Positions 53,011-60,983 of a DNA stretch of 64,000 bases are shown piece by piece. A program made the translations under genes and the position numbers. Source of the stretch: Verrucomicrobiales bacterium (GTDB taxonomy: Bacteria > Verrucomicrobiota > Verrucomicrobiia > Verrucomicrobiales > DEV007); NCBI GenBank assembly GCA_029213195.1, contig JARGNI010000013.1, positions 62,001-126,000 on the forward strand. The letters are read 5' to 3'. How positions within the stretch are numbered: position 1 is the stretch's first letter; each line of letters opens with the position of its first letter. A model generated the notes under the pieces. That model made no database searches, was not told the DNA's origin, and saw only the letters and a program-made list of their open reading frames with translations.

Positions 53011-53460
53011 CTAATTACTTCTTGGAAGCTGCACAATTTCAAACCAATAACGGTGAAGACCCTGCGCCATCTTGACGATCTCGTCGAAACTCGATGGTTT
53101 GGTCACAAAGGAATTCACCCCGAGATCGTAGGTTTTTCGAATATCTTCCTCCGAATCGGAAGTGGAGAGAACGACGATGGGAATCCGGCGAAGTTCCTCT
53201 CGCGACTTGATAAAGGCGAGGGCCTCCTTTCCATCCATACGCGGCATATTCAGGTCGAGCAGGATCAGATCCGGCACCGGAACCTCTTCCCGTTCCTCGA
53301 AACGCCCCGAGTGAGTCAGATAGTCGACGAGGTCCGCCCCGTCCTCCACGTAGCGGAAGTCCCCCTCGAAACCACACTCATCGAAAGCTTCGCGAACGAA
53401 CTCGCGATCATCCGGATCGTCGTCCGCCATCATCAACACACATCGCTTCATCGCACTCAT
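53011..53460 (-). CDS. Stand-alone receiver protein (Rcp1/CheY-like)
   Basis: Protein of 149 aa consisting of one receiver domain: CVLMMADDDPDDREFVREAF, phospho-acceptor in VPDLILLDLNMPRMDGKEAL, IPIVVLSTSDSEEDI, and NSFVTKPSSFDEIVKM. The DDDPDD start and S-T-S-D-S are typical of Rcp1-type regulators that shuttle phosphate for PAS/phytochrome kinases. It lacks an output domain and lies between a PAS kinase (four-base overlap) and a receiver-PAS-kinase (16-base gap), suggesting a phosphorelay intermediate or a phosphate sink. Confidence 0.93.
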   Translation of the reverse strand: MSAMKRCVLMMADDDPDDREFVREAFDECGFEGDFRYVEDGADLVDYLTHSGRFEEREEVPVPDLILLDLNMPRMDGKEALAFIKSREELRRIPIVVLSTSDSEEDIRKTYDLGVNSFVTKPSSFDEIVKMAQGLHRYWFEIVQLPRSN

Positions 53461-54653
53461 AATTGATCTACGGAGTTTTCCTGAACTTGAATCATGGGCA
53501 GACGAATCTCAAACACAGATCCCTCCCCCAGGACACCGGATGCCGTAATCGTTCCCTCGTGACGCTCGACGATTTTTTTGCAAATAGCCAATCCGATTCC
53601 GGTTCCCTCGAATTTTCCTTTCCCATGCAGGCGCTGGAATATGGAAAAGATTCGATCCTGGTATTTTTCGTCGAACCCGATGCCATTGTCGGAAACCTGA
53701 ATCCGGCAGACCGCCCGATCGCCTTCTCCCTCCACCGAGGCATCGATCTCGATTCGAGGGGGCACATCGGCACGACGGAACTTCACTGCATTTCCGATCA
53801 AGTTCTGGAAAAGCTGGATCATCTGCCCCTCGTCCGCATCGATCGCCGGGAGATCCCCCAAGCAAACCTCCGCGTCGGCCTCGTCGATCGCGACCTCCAG
53901 GTTCGAGAGGGCTTCCTTCAGGGGAGTCGCGAGGTCGATGCGAGCGAACGGCTGGGCCCGAGTAGCAACCCTCGAGAAAGCCAGTAGATCCCGGATCAAC
54001 CGATGCATGTTGTCACTCGCCTTGACCATTCTCTGCAGGTAATCCTGCCCTTTCTCATTGAGCCCCTCTCCACTAACTTGTTGGAGTCGCTCGCCCATCG
54101 TTCGAATCTTCCGGAGAGGCTCCTGCAAGTCATGCGAGGCGACCGAGGCAAAACTTTCCAGTTCCGCATTGCTTCGCTCCAATTCCTGTGAATACCGATG
54201 CAAGCGCTCCTCGGAACGCTTGCGCTCGGTGATATCGATGATCGAGGCCAGGACATGCATTCCGGTCTTTTTCGACAGCGGGGTCAGGGCAATCTCCACC
54301 GGAAACTCTTTCCCATCCTTCCGCACAGCAAAGAGATCCCGCCCCAATCCCATTCCTCGACTCTCGGGAGCCGCATGAAAGGAGGTACGCCTTTCGACAT
54401 GTCCCTCACGATATTTCTGCGGCACCAATTTCTCGATGCGCATGCCTTTAAACTCCTCCTTGGTGTACCCGAAGAGCCGTTCCGCCTGGGGATTCACAAG
54501 AGTGATCTCTCCATCCCGATTCACGACGATGATTCCATTGGGCGCAGACTCCACGACCAGTCGAAACCGATCATTCTGGGATTTCTCCATCACCTCGGCT
54601 TCCAGTTCGGCGACTCGCCTTCGCAGGCTGCTGATTTCGTCTTCGGGTGACAT
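53457..54653 (-). CDS. PAS-domain sensor histidine kinase
   Basis: Protein of 398 aa without transmembrane helices. A short coiled coil is followed by a PAS domain with PAC (about 30-145; VESAPNGIIVVNRDGEITLVNPQAERLFGYT; DGKEFPVEIALTPL), a second coiled coil (QELERSNAELESFASVA) and a HisKA/HATPase_c transmitter: ASHDLQEPLRKIRTM, NLIGNAVKFR, DNGIGFDEKYQDRIFSIFQRLH and GTGIGLAICKKIVERHEG. This phytochrome-like SHDLQEPLR H-box usually partners with Rcp1-type receivers, which is what follows. It is the first gene of the signalling operon. Confidence 0.93.
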   Translation of the reverse strand: MSPEDEISSLRRRVAELEAEVMEKSQNDRFRLVVESAPNGIIVVNRDGEITLVNPQAERLFGYTKEEFKGMRIEKLVPQKYREGHVERRTSFHAAPESRGMGLGRDLFAVRKDGKEFPVEIALTPLSKKTGMHVLASIIDITERKRSEERLHRYSQELERSNAELESFASVASHDLQEPLRKIRTMGERLQQVSGEGLNEKGQDYLQRMVKASDNMHRLIRDLLAFSRVATRAQPFARIDLATPLKEALSNLEVAIDEADAEVCLGDLPAIDADEGQMIQLFQNLIGNAVKFRRADVPPRIEIDASVEGEGDRAVCRIQVSDNGIGFDEKYQDRIFSIFQRLHGKGKFEGTGIGLAICKKIVERHEGTITASGVLGEGSVFEIRLPMIQVQENSVDQL

Positions 54654-54968
54654 TACGGCAGGGCTGGAGAGAAGGTGGTGTTGGAGATCGATGCGTTAGT
54701 CTTTCGCTCCTGATGTCTCGAGGACACAGGGAGTGGCTTATGGCTCAACGGTGTCTGGAAGTGCTCAGGCATTTCAAGTTTGCTCCCCCATACTCCACCA
54801 TTTCTTACGATCAAGGCAACCAGGATCGATCTCCCTTTTCCTACACTCGTCGCTTCCGGCATCTCGAACCACTACTTCCTGATCCTCCGTAAGTAAGCCA
54901 GCAATAGGAGAGAAGCGAACGGCAAGGGATGGTGAGAATCATTTTTCGATTTCCGATAGAGTTGCAGC
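54654..54968. other. Intergenic region between divergent signalling operon and universal stress gene
   Basis: 315 bases without a convincing gene. It must hold the promoters of the PAS-kinase operon (leftward) and of the universal stress gene (rightward). The last 70 bases are the AT-richest (AATCATTTTTCGATTTCCG before the stress-protein start). I found no strong inverted repeat, tRNA-like fold or homology-bearing frame in it. Confidence 0.6.
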
Positions 54969-55805
54969 ATGGAACTGAAGAAAATCCTCGTCCCCATCGA
55001 TTCCTCCGTCTACACCGATGGAGCCACTGAAACAGCTTGTCGAATCGCCTTGGCACACGAGGCCCAGCTGTATGGAGTCGCCGTTCTCGACTCACCAGAG
55101 ATCCGTTCCAGCGTGATCCCTGCGATCGGCCCCTACTACCCCATGATGATGGACGCCGTACAGGCCAAGCTCAAACACGCCGACCAGGTGCTCAATGAAA
55201 GCTTGGATCGATTCGCCAACATCTGCGCCGCCGCGGGCGTTTCCCATATCGAAACCGAATACGAAGGCATTCCAGCCCAAACCCTGCTGCAATCCTCCAT
55301 TTTCCATGATCTCCTCATCATCGGTCTGGAGACTTCCTTCCATTTCGAGACCCGGTCAGGCCGTGGAGACACGCTCGACAAACTTCTCGATCGCACCGCT
55401 ACTCCAGTCCTCGCCGTACCCTCCACCGGGATGGGCGAACCCAAAAAAGTTACCATCGCCTTTGACGGTAGTTTTGGTTCGTCGCGGGCTCTTCGCGATT
55501 TCATGATCTTCGGTCTCCCCTTTCAACCCGAGATCACCCTTGTTACCGCGGCGCTCCCCTCGGAGGAATCGCATTTCCTCCTAGAGAACGCCCGCGCGCT
55601 TCTTCAGCTGCATGGCTTCGAAAATGTGAACACCTACTCGAGCGATGAATCGGTCGAGAAAACCTTCACGGACGAATTTGTCGAATCCTCCGACCTCATT
55701 GTCGCTGGAATCCATTCCCGGAAGCGGTTTAAGGATATTTTCGTCGGAAGCTTCACGAAGCACCTGATCCAGGAGTGCAATACGGCCTTGTTTCTTTCTC
55801 ACTAG
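54969..55805 (+). CDS. Universal stress protein with two UspA domains
   Basis: Protein of 278 aa. Domain 1 (about 1-150) opens with MELKKILVPIDSSVYTDGA, DLLIIGLETSFHFETRSGRGDTLDKLLDRTATPVLAVP; domain 2 (about 155-278) has KVTIAFDGSFGSSRALRDFM and ends GSFTKHLIQECNTALFLSH. The GxxG...GS ATP-loop residues are partly present (GRGDTLDKLL; GSFTKHL), so nucleotide binding is possible. Such tandem Usp proteins respond to energy or redox stress. It precedes an RNA-like structured element and a small membrane-protein gene on the same strand. Confidence 0.9.
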   Translation: MELKKILVPIDSSVYTDGATETACRIALAHEAQLYGVAVLDSPEIRSSVIPAIGPYYPMMMDAVQAKLKHADQVLNESLDRFANICAAAGVSHIETEYEGIPAQTLLQSSIFHDLLIIGLETSFHFETRSGRGDTLDKLLDRTATPVLAVPSTGMGEPKKVTIAFDGSFGSSRALRDFMIFGLPFQPEITLVTAALPSEESHFLLENARALLQLHGFENVNTYSSDESVEKTFTDEFVESSDLIVAGIHSRKRFKDIFVGSFTKHLIQECNTALFLSH

Positions 55806-55811
55806 GAGACT

Positions 55812-55945
55812 GCCGAAAAAGGCTGGAAGAAAAACTGCACGTCATTTTCTTCACCCGACGAGGCGTGACAGGGGAAAGTAGCCAGGCTACCTGACCCATT
55901 CGCAAGGAAGGCAGGTGGGCTTTTTCGGCCCTGAAGATTCGGGCC
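55812..55945 (+). ncRNA. Candidate structured RNA element with two mutually exclusive folds
   Basis: GCCGAAAAAG (55812-55821) and CTTTTTCGGC (55920-55929) close a perfect 10-bp P1 around about 98 bases. Inside: an 8-bp hairpin (55826-55833 with 55845-55852, 11-base loop); a small TCAC/GTGA-based hairpin near 55851-55868; TAGC/GCTA with an outer CAGG/CCTG (55869-55893); and CCCA/TGGG near 55895-55919. The 3' P1 strand bases 55927-55929 can instead pair in GGCCC (55927-55931) / GGGCC (55941-55945), 24 bases before the next gene. An aptamer-plus-switch layout is plausible, but nothing here matches a known riboswitch class well. Confidence 0.45.
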
Positions 55946-55969
55946 AACTCCTCCGATTCCTGATCAGCC

Positions 55970-56398
55970 ATGCTACTCCCCATCCTCCTCCTCGCTTGTC
56001 TCGCCTACCTTGGTTTCGCCATCCATGCGACCTTGAAAAACAGGAAGCGGCCCCAGAAGGAAGGCGCGATTCATCCAGGGGTGAAGTTCTTTTTCGGAGG
56101 AGGCATCCCCGTGGCGGTAACCGCGACGATGACCTATCTTTTCCTGATCGTAGGCGGAGCGACGACTGTGCAATTCAACGCGGGAAGCTCCTCGCGGATG
56201 AACGTCTGGTCGACCTGGGTCGATCTCTGGCCGCTTTTTCTTCTCCTGACCGCAGCCACCGGATTGGGCACGCTCGTGTGGACCATCGCATCCGCGGTCA
56301 AAAAAGAGTCTCGTGTCGCCCTCCCGGCGGCAATTGCCTCTCTCCTGCTCTCTATCCTCGCATTCTTCACCGTCGCGAGCTACTTCCCCTCGGCATAG
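55970..56398 (+). CDS. Small four-helix integral membrane protein, unknown function
   Basis: Protein of 142 aa with four predicted transmembrane helices (about 2-22, 42-64, 86-108, 116-138) and a short basic loop after the first (KNRKRPQKEGA). I do not recognise a family. The structured element at 55812-55945 lies immediately upstream, so its expression may depend on that fold. It may be co-transcribed with the universal stress gene, 164 bases upstream. Confidence 0.72.
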   Translation: MLLPILLLACLAYLGFAIHATLKNRKRPQKEGAIHPGVKFFFGGGIPVAVTATMTYLFLIVGGATTVQFNAGSSSRMNVWSTWVDLWPLFLLLTAATGLGTLVWTIASAVKKESRVALPAAIASLLLSILAFFTVASYFPSA

Positions 56399-56519
56399 CG
56401 CATCAGCAGCGGTTCGCGCCGAGTCAGGATTTCAGCAGATCAGGAGAAACTTGCAGGCTGCTTCCCACCGAGTGGATCAAAGGGAAAGCGATTCGACCAA
56501 GGAGTCGTTGATCGAGATC

Positions 56520-56834
56520 CTACAATCCCACGACCGAGAGCGCCTCCGCCATTTTCCCGATCACGAGGGTTACTCGAGGATGATGATCCTCCCACTCTTC
56601 CACATGATCCTTGAGGGAGTGCCACTGTTCCGATACGGCAGCCTCCCGCCCCTTGGCATCCGCATGAACTTCGGAAGCGGTGTCGGAAGCCACGGATCTC
56701 AATTTATCGGCAGCAGGATGGGATTCGAGCTCGTCGATCGACTCTTCCAACTGGACAAGTGCTGCGCCGGTTTCTTCATCCAACGCATCGATCGAAATCA
56801 ATGCTTCGCGAATATCTTCAATTTCTTTTCTCAT
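56520..56834 (-). CDS. DUF4404-family small helical protein
   Basis: Protein of 104 aa from MRKEIEDIREALISIDALDE. It is almost wholly helical with a coiled-coil first half, and ends VEEWEDHHPRVTLVIGKMAEALSVVGL, matching the characteristic EAEHPxLTxxIxxIxxxLSxxGI end of DUF4404 proteins. Function is unknown. It lies 26 bases downstream of the cytochrome c gene on the same strand, so it is likely co-transcribed with it. Confidence 0.75.
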   Translation of the reverse strand: MRKEIEDIREALISIDALDEETGAALVQLEESIDELESHPAADKLRSVASDTASEVHADAKGREAAVSEQWHSLKDHVEEWEDHHPRVTLVIGKMAEALSVVGL

Positions 56835-56860
56835 GAGACAGGGGAAACGGGGGGAATGGA

Positions 56861-57316
56861 TCAACGCTTCGATTTTTCGTATTTCACTCCGGACGTCGCG
56901 TAGACTCTGTCCAGGAACACAACGAGATCCATGAGTTGTTTTGCACTCATATCGGAGGTCATATCCGGCATGAGGGGCTCAATGCTCCCCGCCTGCTCCG
57001 TCGCAGTCAGGATATCGCGATACCGCTTGGTGACGACGTGCTTGGGGTTCGTAATTGCGCGAATGATGTCCTCGTAGCTTCCGACGAACCGCGCCTCGGC
57101 AGCAAGCTCCAAATTCAGCGGCATACTTCCCTTGGGCTCTTCCAAATCCACTCCTTTGACCGTGTGACACTGGATGCAATTCAACGAAACGAACGCTTTT
57201 TCGCCAGCTTCAGGATCACCGCCGGGAAAGCGGAAGGCCTTATCCTCTGCTCCGGAAGACAATGGGAGGCAGCAGGAAAGAAGAAGGAGGACCGGGGGGA
57301 TGATTCGCTTACTCAT
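56861..57316 (-). CDS. Exported c-type cytochrome
   Basis: Protein of 151 aa with signal peptide MSKRIIPPVLLLLSCCLPLSSGA. The heme motif is CIQCH in KAFVSLNCIQCHTVKGV, the distal axial Met is likely in EPLMPDMTSDMSAKQLMDLVVFLD, a typical class I cytochrome c C-terminal helix. An electron carrier of the periplasm. The frame extends upstream to 57472, but only ATG 57316 gives the leader. It is divergent from the sensor kinase at 57471. Confidence 0.9.
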   Translation of the reverse strand: MSKRIIPPVLLLLSCCLPLSSGAEDKAFRFPGGDPEAGEKAFVSLNCIQCHTVKGVDLEEPKGSMPLNLELAAEARFVGSYEDIIRAITNPKHVVTKRYRDILTATEQAGSIEPLMPDMTSDMSAKQLMDLVVFLDRVYATSGVKYEKSKR

Positions 57317-57470
57317 ACGTCTCTGATTATGGCGGCTTCTTCGATCCAAGTCGAGGCATGGATTGCTCGATCGTGCCCGCGATTTGCCGGGGAAAAAGAC
57401 CACGCTCAGGTCCCTACCCTGGCAAAGGCGGCTCTTGCAGAGTGTGAGCCGCGACCCGAATGTAGGGGGC

Positions 57471-59513
57471 ATGATTTCACCGCGAGTATTCGCCCCGACC
57501 TTCCGCCATCGGATGTCCGGTCACTTCGCGTCTACCTGGATCATCCTCGTCCTTTCGTCCCTTGCCCCCAGTGAAGCTCGTGAATTGAAAACCGCGAGAG
57601 AGGTCAGATCCCTCTCCGCAAAGGCCGCTGAGAAAGGAGAACCCGTCGCGATCGAGGGGCAGGTCATCTTCTCCGACCCTCCCAACACAGTCTTTCTCCA
57701 GGACGAAACGGCCGGGACATTTTTTCGGCTACAAGGCAAGCAACCCCCAGCACCGGGCGACATCCTCTCGGTCAGGGGCGTCACTTTTCCCGGACTCTAT
57801 CTCCCGGGTATCGAAGAGGCCACTTTCGAACAAATTTCCTCGGAGAATCTTCCTCCCGGGATTCCCGCCACCTACGAAGATCTGCAGGATGGGCGCTATC
57901 ACTATCAAAGGGTCCGTGTCCAGGGGATCGTGAGATCCGTTCGCGCCGAGGAAGAAGGAGTCTCCCTGGTGGTCCTCTCCATGGGATCTTCCCTTCTCCG
58001 TATCCGGGTGGAAGCTCCAGAAAATCCGGAGGTCGCCCTGGTCGACAGCCAGGTAGCGATCTCCGGGCTCGCGGCAGGCTTGATCAATGACCGCCGACAA
58101 CTGGTAAGCCCTTACTTGCGCGTACGAAATTGGGAGGAGTTCGAGTTCGTGGAAACAGCACCTCCCCTCGAACAAATCGAACCCGTATCAACGACAGAAC
58201 TTCTCACCTTCGATTCGGAAACACGAGGTGGGCATCGAGTTCGGATTGCTGGCCAGGTTCTCGGCATTTTTCAAAACCGAGAAATGTATCTCCGCGACGA
58301 AGACTCCTCTCTCTACGTGGCCCTGGAAGAACCGGCACCGTCGCTGGTTTCGGGTCAATTTGTCGAAGTCGTCGGCTTTCCGGAAATGGCAGAGTTTCGC
58401 CCACGTCTCTCCAATGCCGAGATCGTCGCAGAATCCGAAATGGCCCAACCTCCTCAGCCGCAATTGGTTTCCCTCGAAGAACTCTACGACGGAACCTGGG
58501 ATGGCAATCTTGTCGCAACCGAAGGAATTGTTTCGGAAGCTTTTGCGACAGATCGGGGGATTCGCCTGACACTCCGAGAAGGCAATCGGAATCTTCGAGT
58601 CATCACCCCGGATCCCAAGGAATCCATCGATCGCGGAATGCGAATCCAGGTCGTCGGAATCTGCCGAGTGGAACAAACCAGGAGTGAACAATATCGGGCC
58701 GCGCCGGAACTTGTCTCGATCCGATTGCGTTCCCCGGCGGATCTCGCGATCCTTCGGAAAGCTCCCTGGTGGACCCCGCGACGCCTCACCATGACGCTCA
58801 TCGCGATGCTCCTCTTTTCGGGTCTTGCCATCCTCTGGATCACGATTCTCCGTCGCCAGGTTTCACGACAAACCTTGGCGCTGCGATCTAAGATCGAAAA
58901 GGAAGCGGTCCTCGAGGAGCGACAGCGGATCGCACGCGAATTTCACGACACCCTGGAACAGGATTTGGCCGGACTGACCCTGCGTCTCGATGCTGCGACG
59001 ACCCAGACGGAAGACGAGAAACTCTCTGGTTTTCTCCAGGGCTCCCGTCATCTCGTCACCCGGATCCAGACGGAAACCCGAAACCTGGTCTCCGACCTGC
59101 GCGACGCCCGCGGAGACAATACCGAGCTCAACGAAACCATTGAATCATTACTCGAAGAACAGCCCAAAGGCATCGGACCGCGTATCCAGCTCGATCTCGA
59201 TACCCTGCCCCCTCTCCCCCCCCGCACGGCACATCACCTGAAAATGATGACCCGGGAAGCGGTCACGAACGCGCTCAAGCATGCTGACGCTTCTCACATC
59301 CTGATCCAGACGCGACAGGCCACCGACCACTTCGAGATCCTGGTTCGAGATGACGGCAGAGGCTTCGACGCCGGAGAGCTTGATCGTCGCAACCCCGGTC
59401 ATTTCGGATGCATGGGAATCCGGGAACGTGCCCGAAAACTCAATGCGGAAGTCTCGTGGAACACCGCTCCGGGAGAGGGAACTTCGATGCTTGTCAGGAT
59501 TCCCTATCCATGA
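57471..59513 (+). CDS. Sensor histidine kinase with large extracytoplasmic OB-like region (HisKA_3 type)
   Basis: Protein of 680 aa. A signal-anchor near the N-terminus (HFASTWIILVLSSLA) precedes about 400 residues outside the membrane, made of repeated beta-rich modules with the theme VxIxGQVxxxxxxxxxFLQDE..GxFxR (AIEGQVIFSDPPNTVFLQDE; RIAGQVLGIFQNREMYLRDE; ATEGIVSEAFATDRGIRLTL), resembling OB-fold units. A transmembrane helix (about 441-462) leads to the transmitter: RQRIAREFHDTLEQDLAGL with His492, REAVTNALKHADASHI and RDDGRGFDAGELDRRNPGHFG. The NarL-type regulator follows 13 bases later. The ATG at 57513 is an alternative start. Confidence 0.9.
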   Translation: MISPRVFAPTFRHRMSGHFASTWIILVLSSLAPSEARELKTAREVRSLSAKAAEKGEPVAIEGQVIFSDPPNTVFLQDETAGTFFRLQGKQPPAPGDILSVRGVTFPGLYLPGIEEATFEQISSENLPPGIPATYEDLQDGRYHYQRVRVQGIVRSVRAEEEGVSLVVLSMGSSLLRIRVEAPENPEVALVDSQVAISGLAAGLINDRRQLVSPYLRVRNWEEFEFVETAPPLEQIEPVSTTELLTFDSETRGGHRVRIAGQVLGIFQNREMYLRDEDSSLYVALEEPAPSLVSGQFVEVVGFPEMAEFRPRLSNAEIVAESEMAQPPQPQLVSLEELYDGTWDGNLVATEGIVSEAFATDRGIRLTLREGNRNLRVITPDPKESIDRGMRIQVVGICRVEQTRSEQYRAAPELVSIRLRSPADLAILRKAPWWTPRRLTMTLIAMLLFSGLAILWITILRRQVSRQTLALRSKIEKEAVLEERQRIAREFHDTLEQDLAGLTLRLDAATTQTEDEKLSGFLQGSRHLVTRIQTETRNLVSDLRDARGDNTELNETIESLLEEQPKGIGPRIQLDLDTLPPLPPRTAHHLKMMTREAVTNALKHADASHILIQTRQATDHFEILVRDDGRGFDAGELDRRNPGHFGCMGIRERARKLNAEVSWNTAPGEGTSMLVRIPYP

Positions 59514-59526
59514 AATCGTTTCCATC

Positions 59527-60162
59527 ATGACCGAATCGGATGTCATCTCACTGATGCTCGTCGATGACCACTTCGTCGTTCGCAGCGGCTTGGCCTCGTC
59601 CCTCGAGTTGGAAGCCGACCTTGTCATCGTCGCGGAAGCGGACCGAGGAGAGGATGCGCTCGCGCTCTACGAGAAGCATCATCCGGATCTCGTCCTCATG
59701 GATCTGCAACTTCCCGGGATCAACGGAATCGATGCGACACGTGAACTCTGCCAGGCAGATGATTCTGCGAAGATTCTCATGTTCACGACCTTTGCCCGCG
59801 ATGATGAGATCCTCGCCGCCATCGATGCCGGGGCCTCGGGCTACCTCCAGAAATCGTCCGGTCGTGACGAGTTGATCGAAGCCATCCGGCGAGTCCACGC
59901 CGGGAAAACCTATTTTGCAGAGGACATTTCGGAACGCATCGAAGGGCTGCAGAGCGGTCCCTCCGTGACGCTGCGCGAACGAGAAATCCTGCGCCTGATT
60001 GCACAGGGACAGGCCAACAAGGAGATCGCTGCCGCTCTCGGGATCGCCGAAGACACCGTGAAGCGGCACGCCAGCAACATATTCCAGAAGTTCGGAGTGG
60101 CAGACCGAGCCGAGGCCACCGCCGAAGCGATTCGAAGAGGGATCGTCACCGTGGACTCTTAA
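59527..60162 (+). CDS. NarL/LuxR-family response regulator
   Basis: Protein of 211 aa from MTESDVISLMLVDDHFVVRSGL. The receiver shows phospho-acceptor Asp in PDLVLMDLQLPGINGID, ILMFTTFARDDE, and ASGYLQKSSGRDELI; the LuxR helix-turn-helix is VTLREREILRLIAQGQANKEIAAALGIAEDTVKRHASNIFQKF. It is the cognate partner of the HisKA_3 sensor kinase gene just upstream. The target genes are unknown. Confidence 0.95.
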   Translation: MTESDVISLMLVDDHFVVRSGLASSLELEADLVIVAEADRGEDALALYEKHHPDLVLMDLQLPGINGIDATRELCQADDSAKILMFTTFARDDEILAAIDAGASGYLQKSSGRDELIEAIRRVHAGKTYFAEDISERIEGLQSGPSVTLREREILRLIAQGQANKEIAAALGIAEDTVKRHASNIFQKFGVADRAEATAEAIRRGIVTVDS

Positions 60163-60173
60163 TATCTGAAGCC

Positions 60174-60755
60174 CTAGTCTCCGGCCCCGAGGTTCTCGAA
60201 ATCGGCCACGAGATCCATTCCCATGAGAACGTAGTCATGGGACTCTGCCTTCATGTCACGGATGTAGTCGGGGATCCTGACAAGCTCGCGAAATCCCATC
60301 GCTCCGAGTGACTCGATCGCCACGGTTCTTTCTCCGTTCAGCTCGGACTCGAGCTTGGTCAATCCAAGTTCTCCCGACATCTCGATCAGCCTTTCGAGAA
60401 GGGCATCCAGCAACCCAAGCCCTCGGTAATCCGGATGGGTCAGGAAATATACCTTCCCGATGTGGCGCTTCCATCCGCCAAGACGCTGATGCAGGGAACC
60501 GATCGCGACAAGGTTTCCATCGACGAAGGCGAGAAGGGCAATGTGCTCTTCGCCATTCGGATCTGACATCCACTCCTCGAAAAGACTCCCGTCGCGGATC
60601 TTCGATTTGATAAAGAGCTGCTCCTCTTCCGGAATCACGGCATGAAAACCTCGAAAAGCAGGTTCGTCACCTTCTGTCATCTGGCGAATCGAACACGGAG
60701 TGCCATCGCTGAGTTCGATTCGTAAGACGTTTGATTCTGTTTCCATCACGCTCAT
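60174..60755 (-). CDS. GNAT-family N-acetyltransferase
   Basis: Protein of 193 aa from MSVMETESNVLRIELSDGTP. GNAT core: IRQMTEGDEPAFRGF, HIALLAFVDGNLVAIGSLHQR, KVYFLTHPDYRGLGLLDALLERLIEMSGELG (acetyl-CoA loop RGLGLLDALL) and LESELNGERTVAIESLGAMGFRELVRIPDYIRD. The acceptor is unknown; the ending resembles enzymes acting on protein or amino-acid amines. ATG 60746 or 60785 are alternative starts. It is convergent with the response regulator and divergent from the DASS transporter. Confidence 0.85.
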   Translation of the reverse strand: MSVMETESNVLRIELSDGTPCSIRQMTEGDEPAFRGFHAVIPEEEQLFIKSKIRDGSLFEEWMSDPNGEEHIALLAFVDGNLVAIGSLHQRLGGWKRHIGKVYFLTHPDYRGLGLLDALLERLIEMSGELGLTKLESELNGERTVAIESLGAMGFRELVRIPDYIRDMKAESHDYVLMGMDLVADFENLGAGD

Positions 60756-60983
60756 CCTTGTTCCGAGCAGCAATTCATGTGCCATTTGCCTCACCCCGTT
60801 CACCCACGACTCTCCCTCGAATCGAGGGATTTCTTTTTCTGAGAGTTTTCTTTCTCTCTCGGCACAAATCATGCCTTGCGATTGGGGAGAAGCATGGGAA
60901 CGAAGCAACTTCCTCCTTTACCTCCACCCAAGGCCCGGCGGAGGTCAGGGAAGCGTTCCCTCTCATTTCCCTTTCGCTCTTCC

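Noticed and set aside
54647-54892. Small frames in the 315-base gap before the universal stress gene
   Set aside because: Both strands give frames with no recognisable motif or plausible start signals.
55878-55897. Similarity of the segment around AGCCAGGCTACCTGACC to the cobalamin riboswitch B12 box
   Set aside because: The rest of the cobalamin consensus (upstream GGTGAAA-type and CCACTG blocks) is absent, and the bases are explained by local hairpins; the structured element is kept as unclassified.
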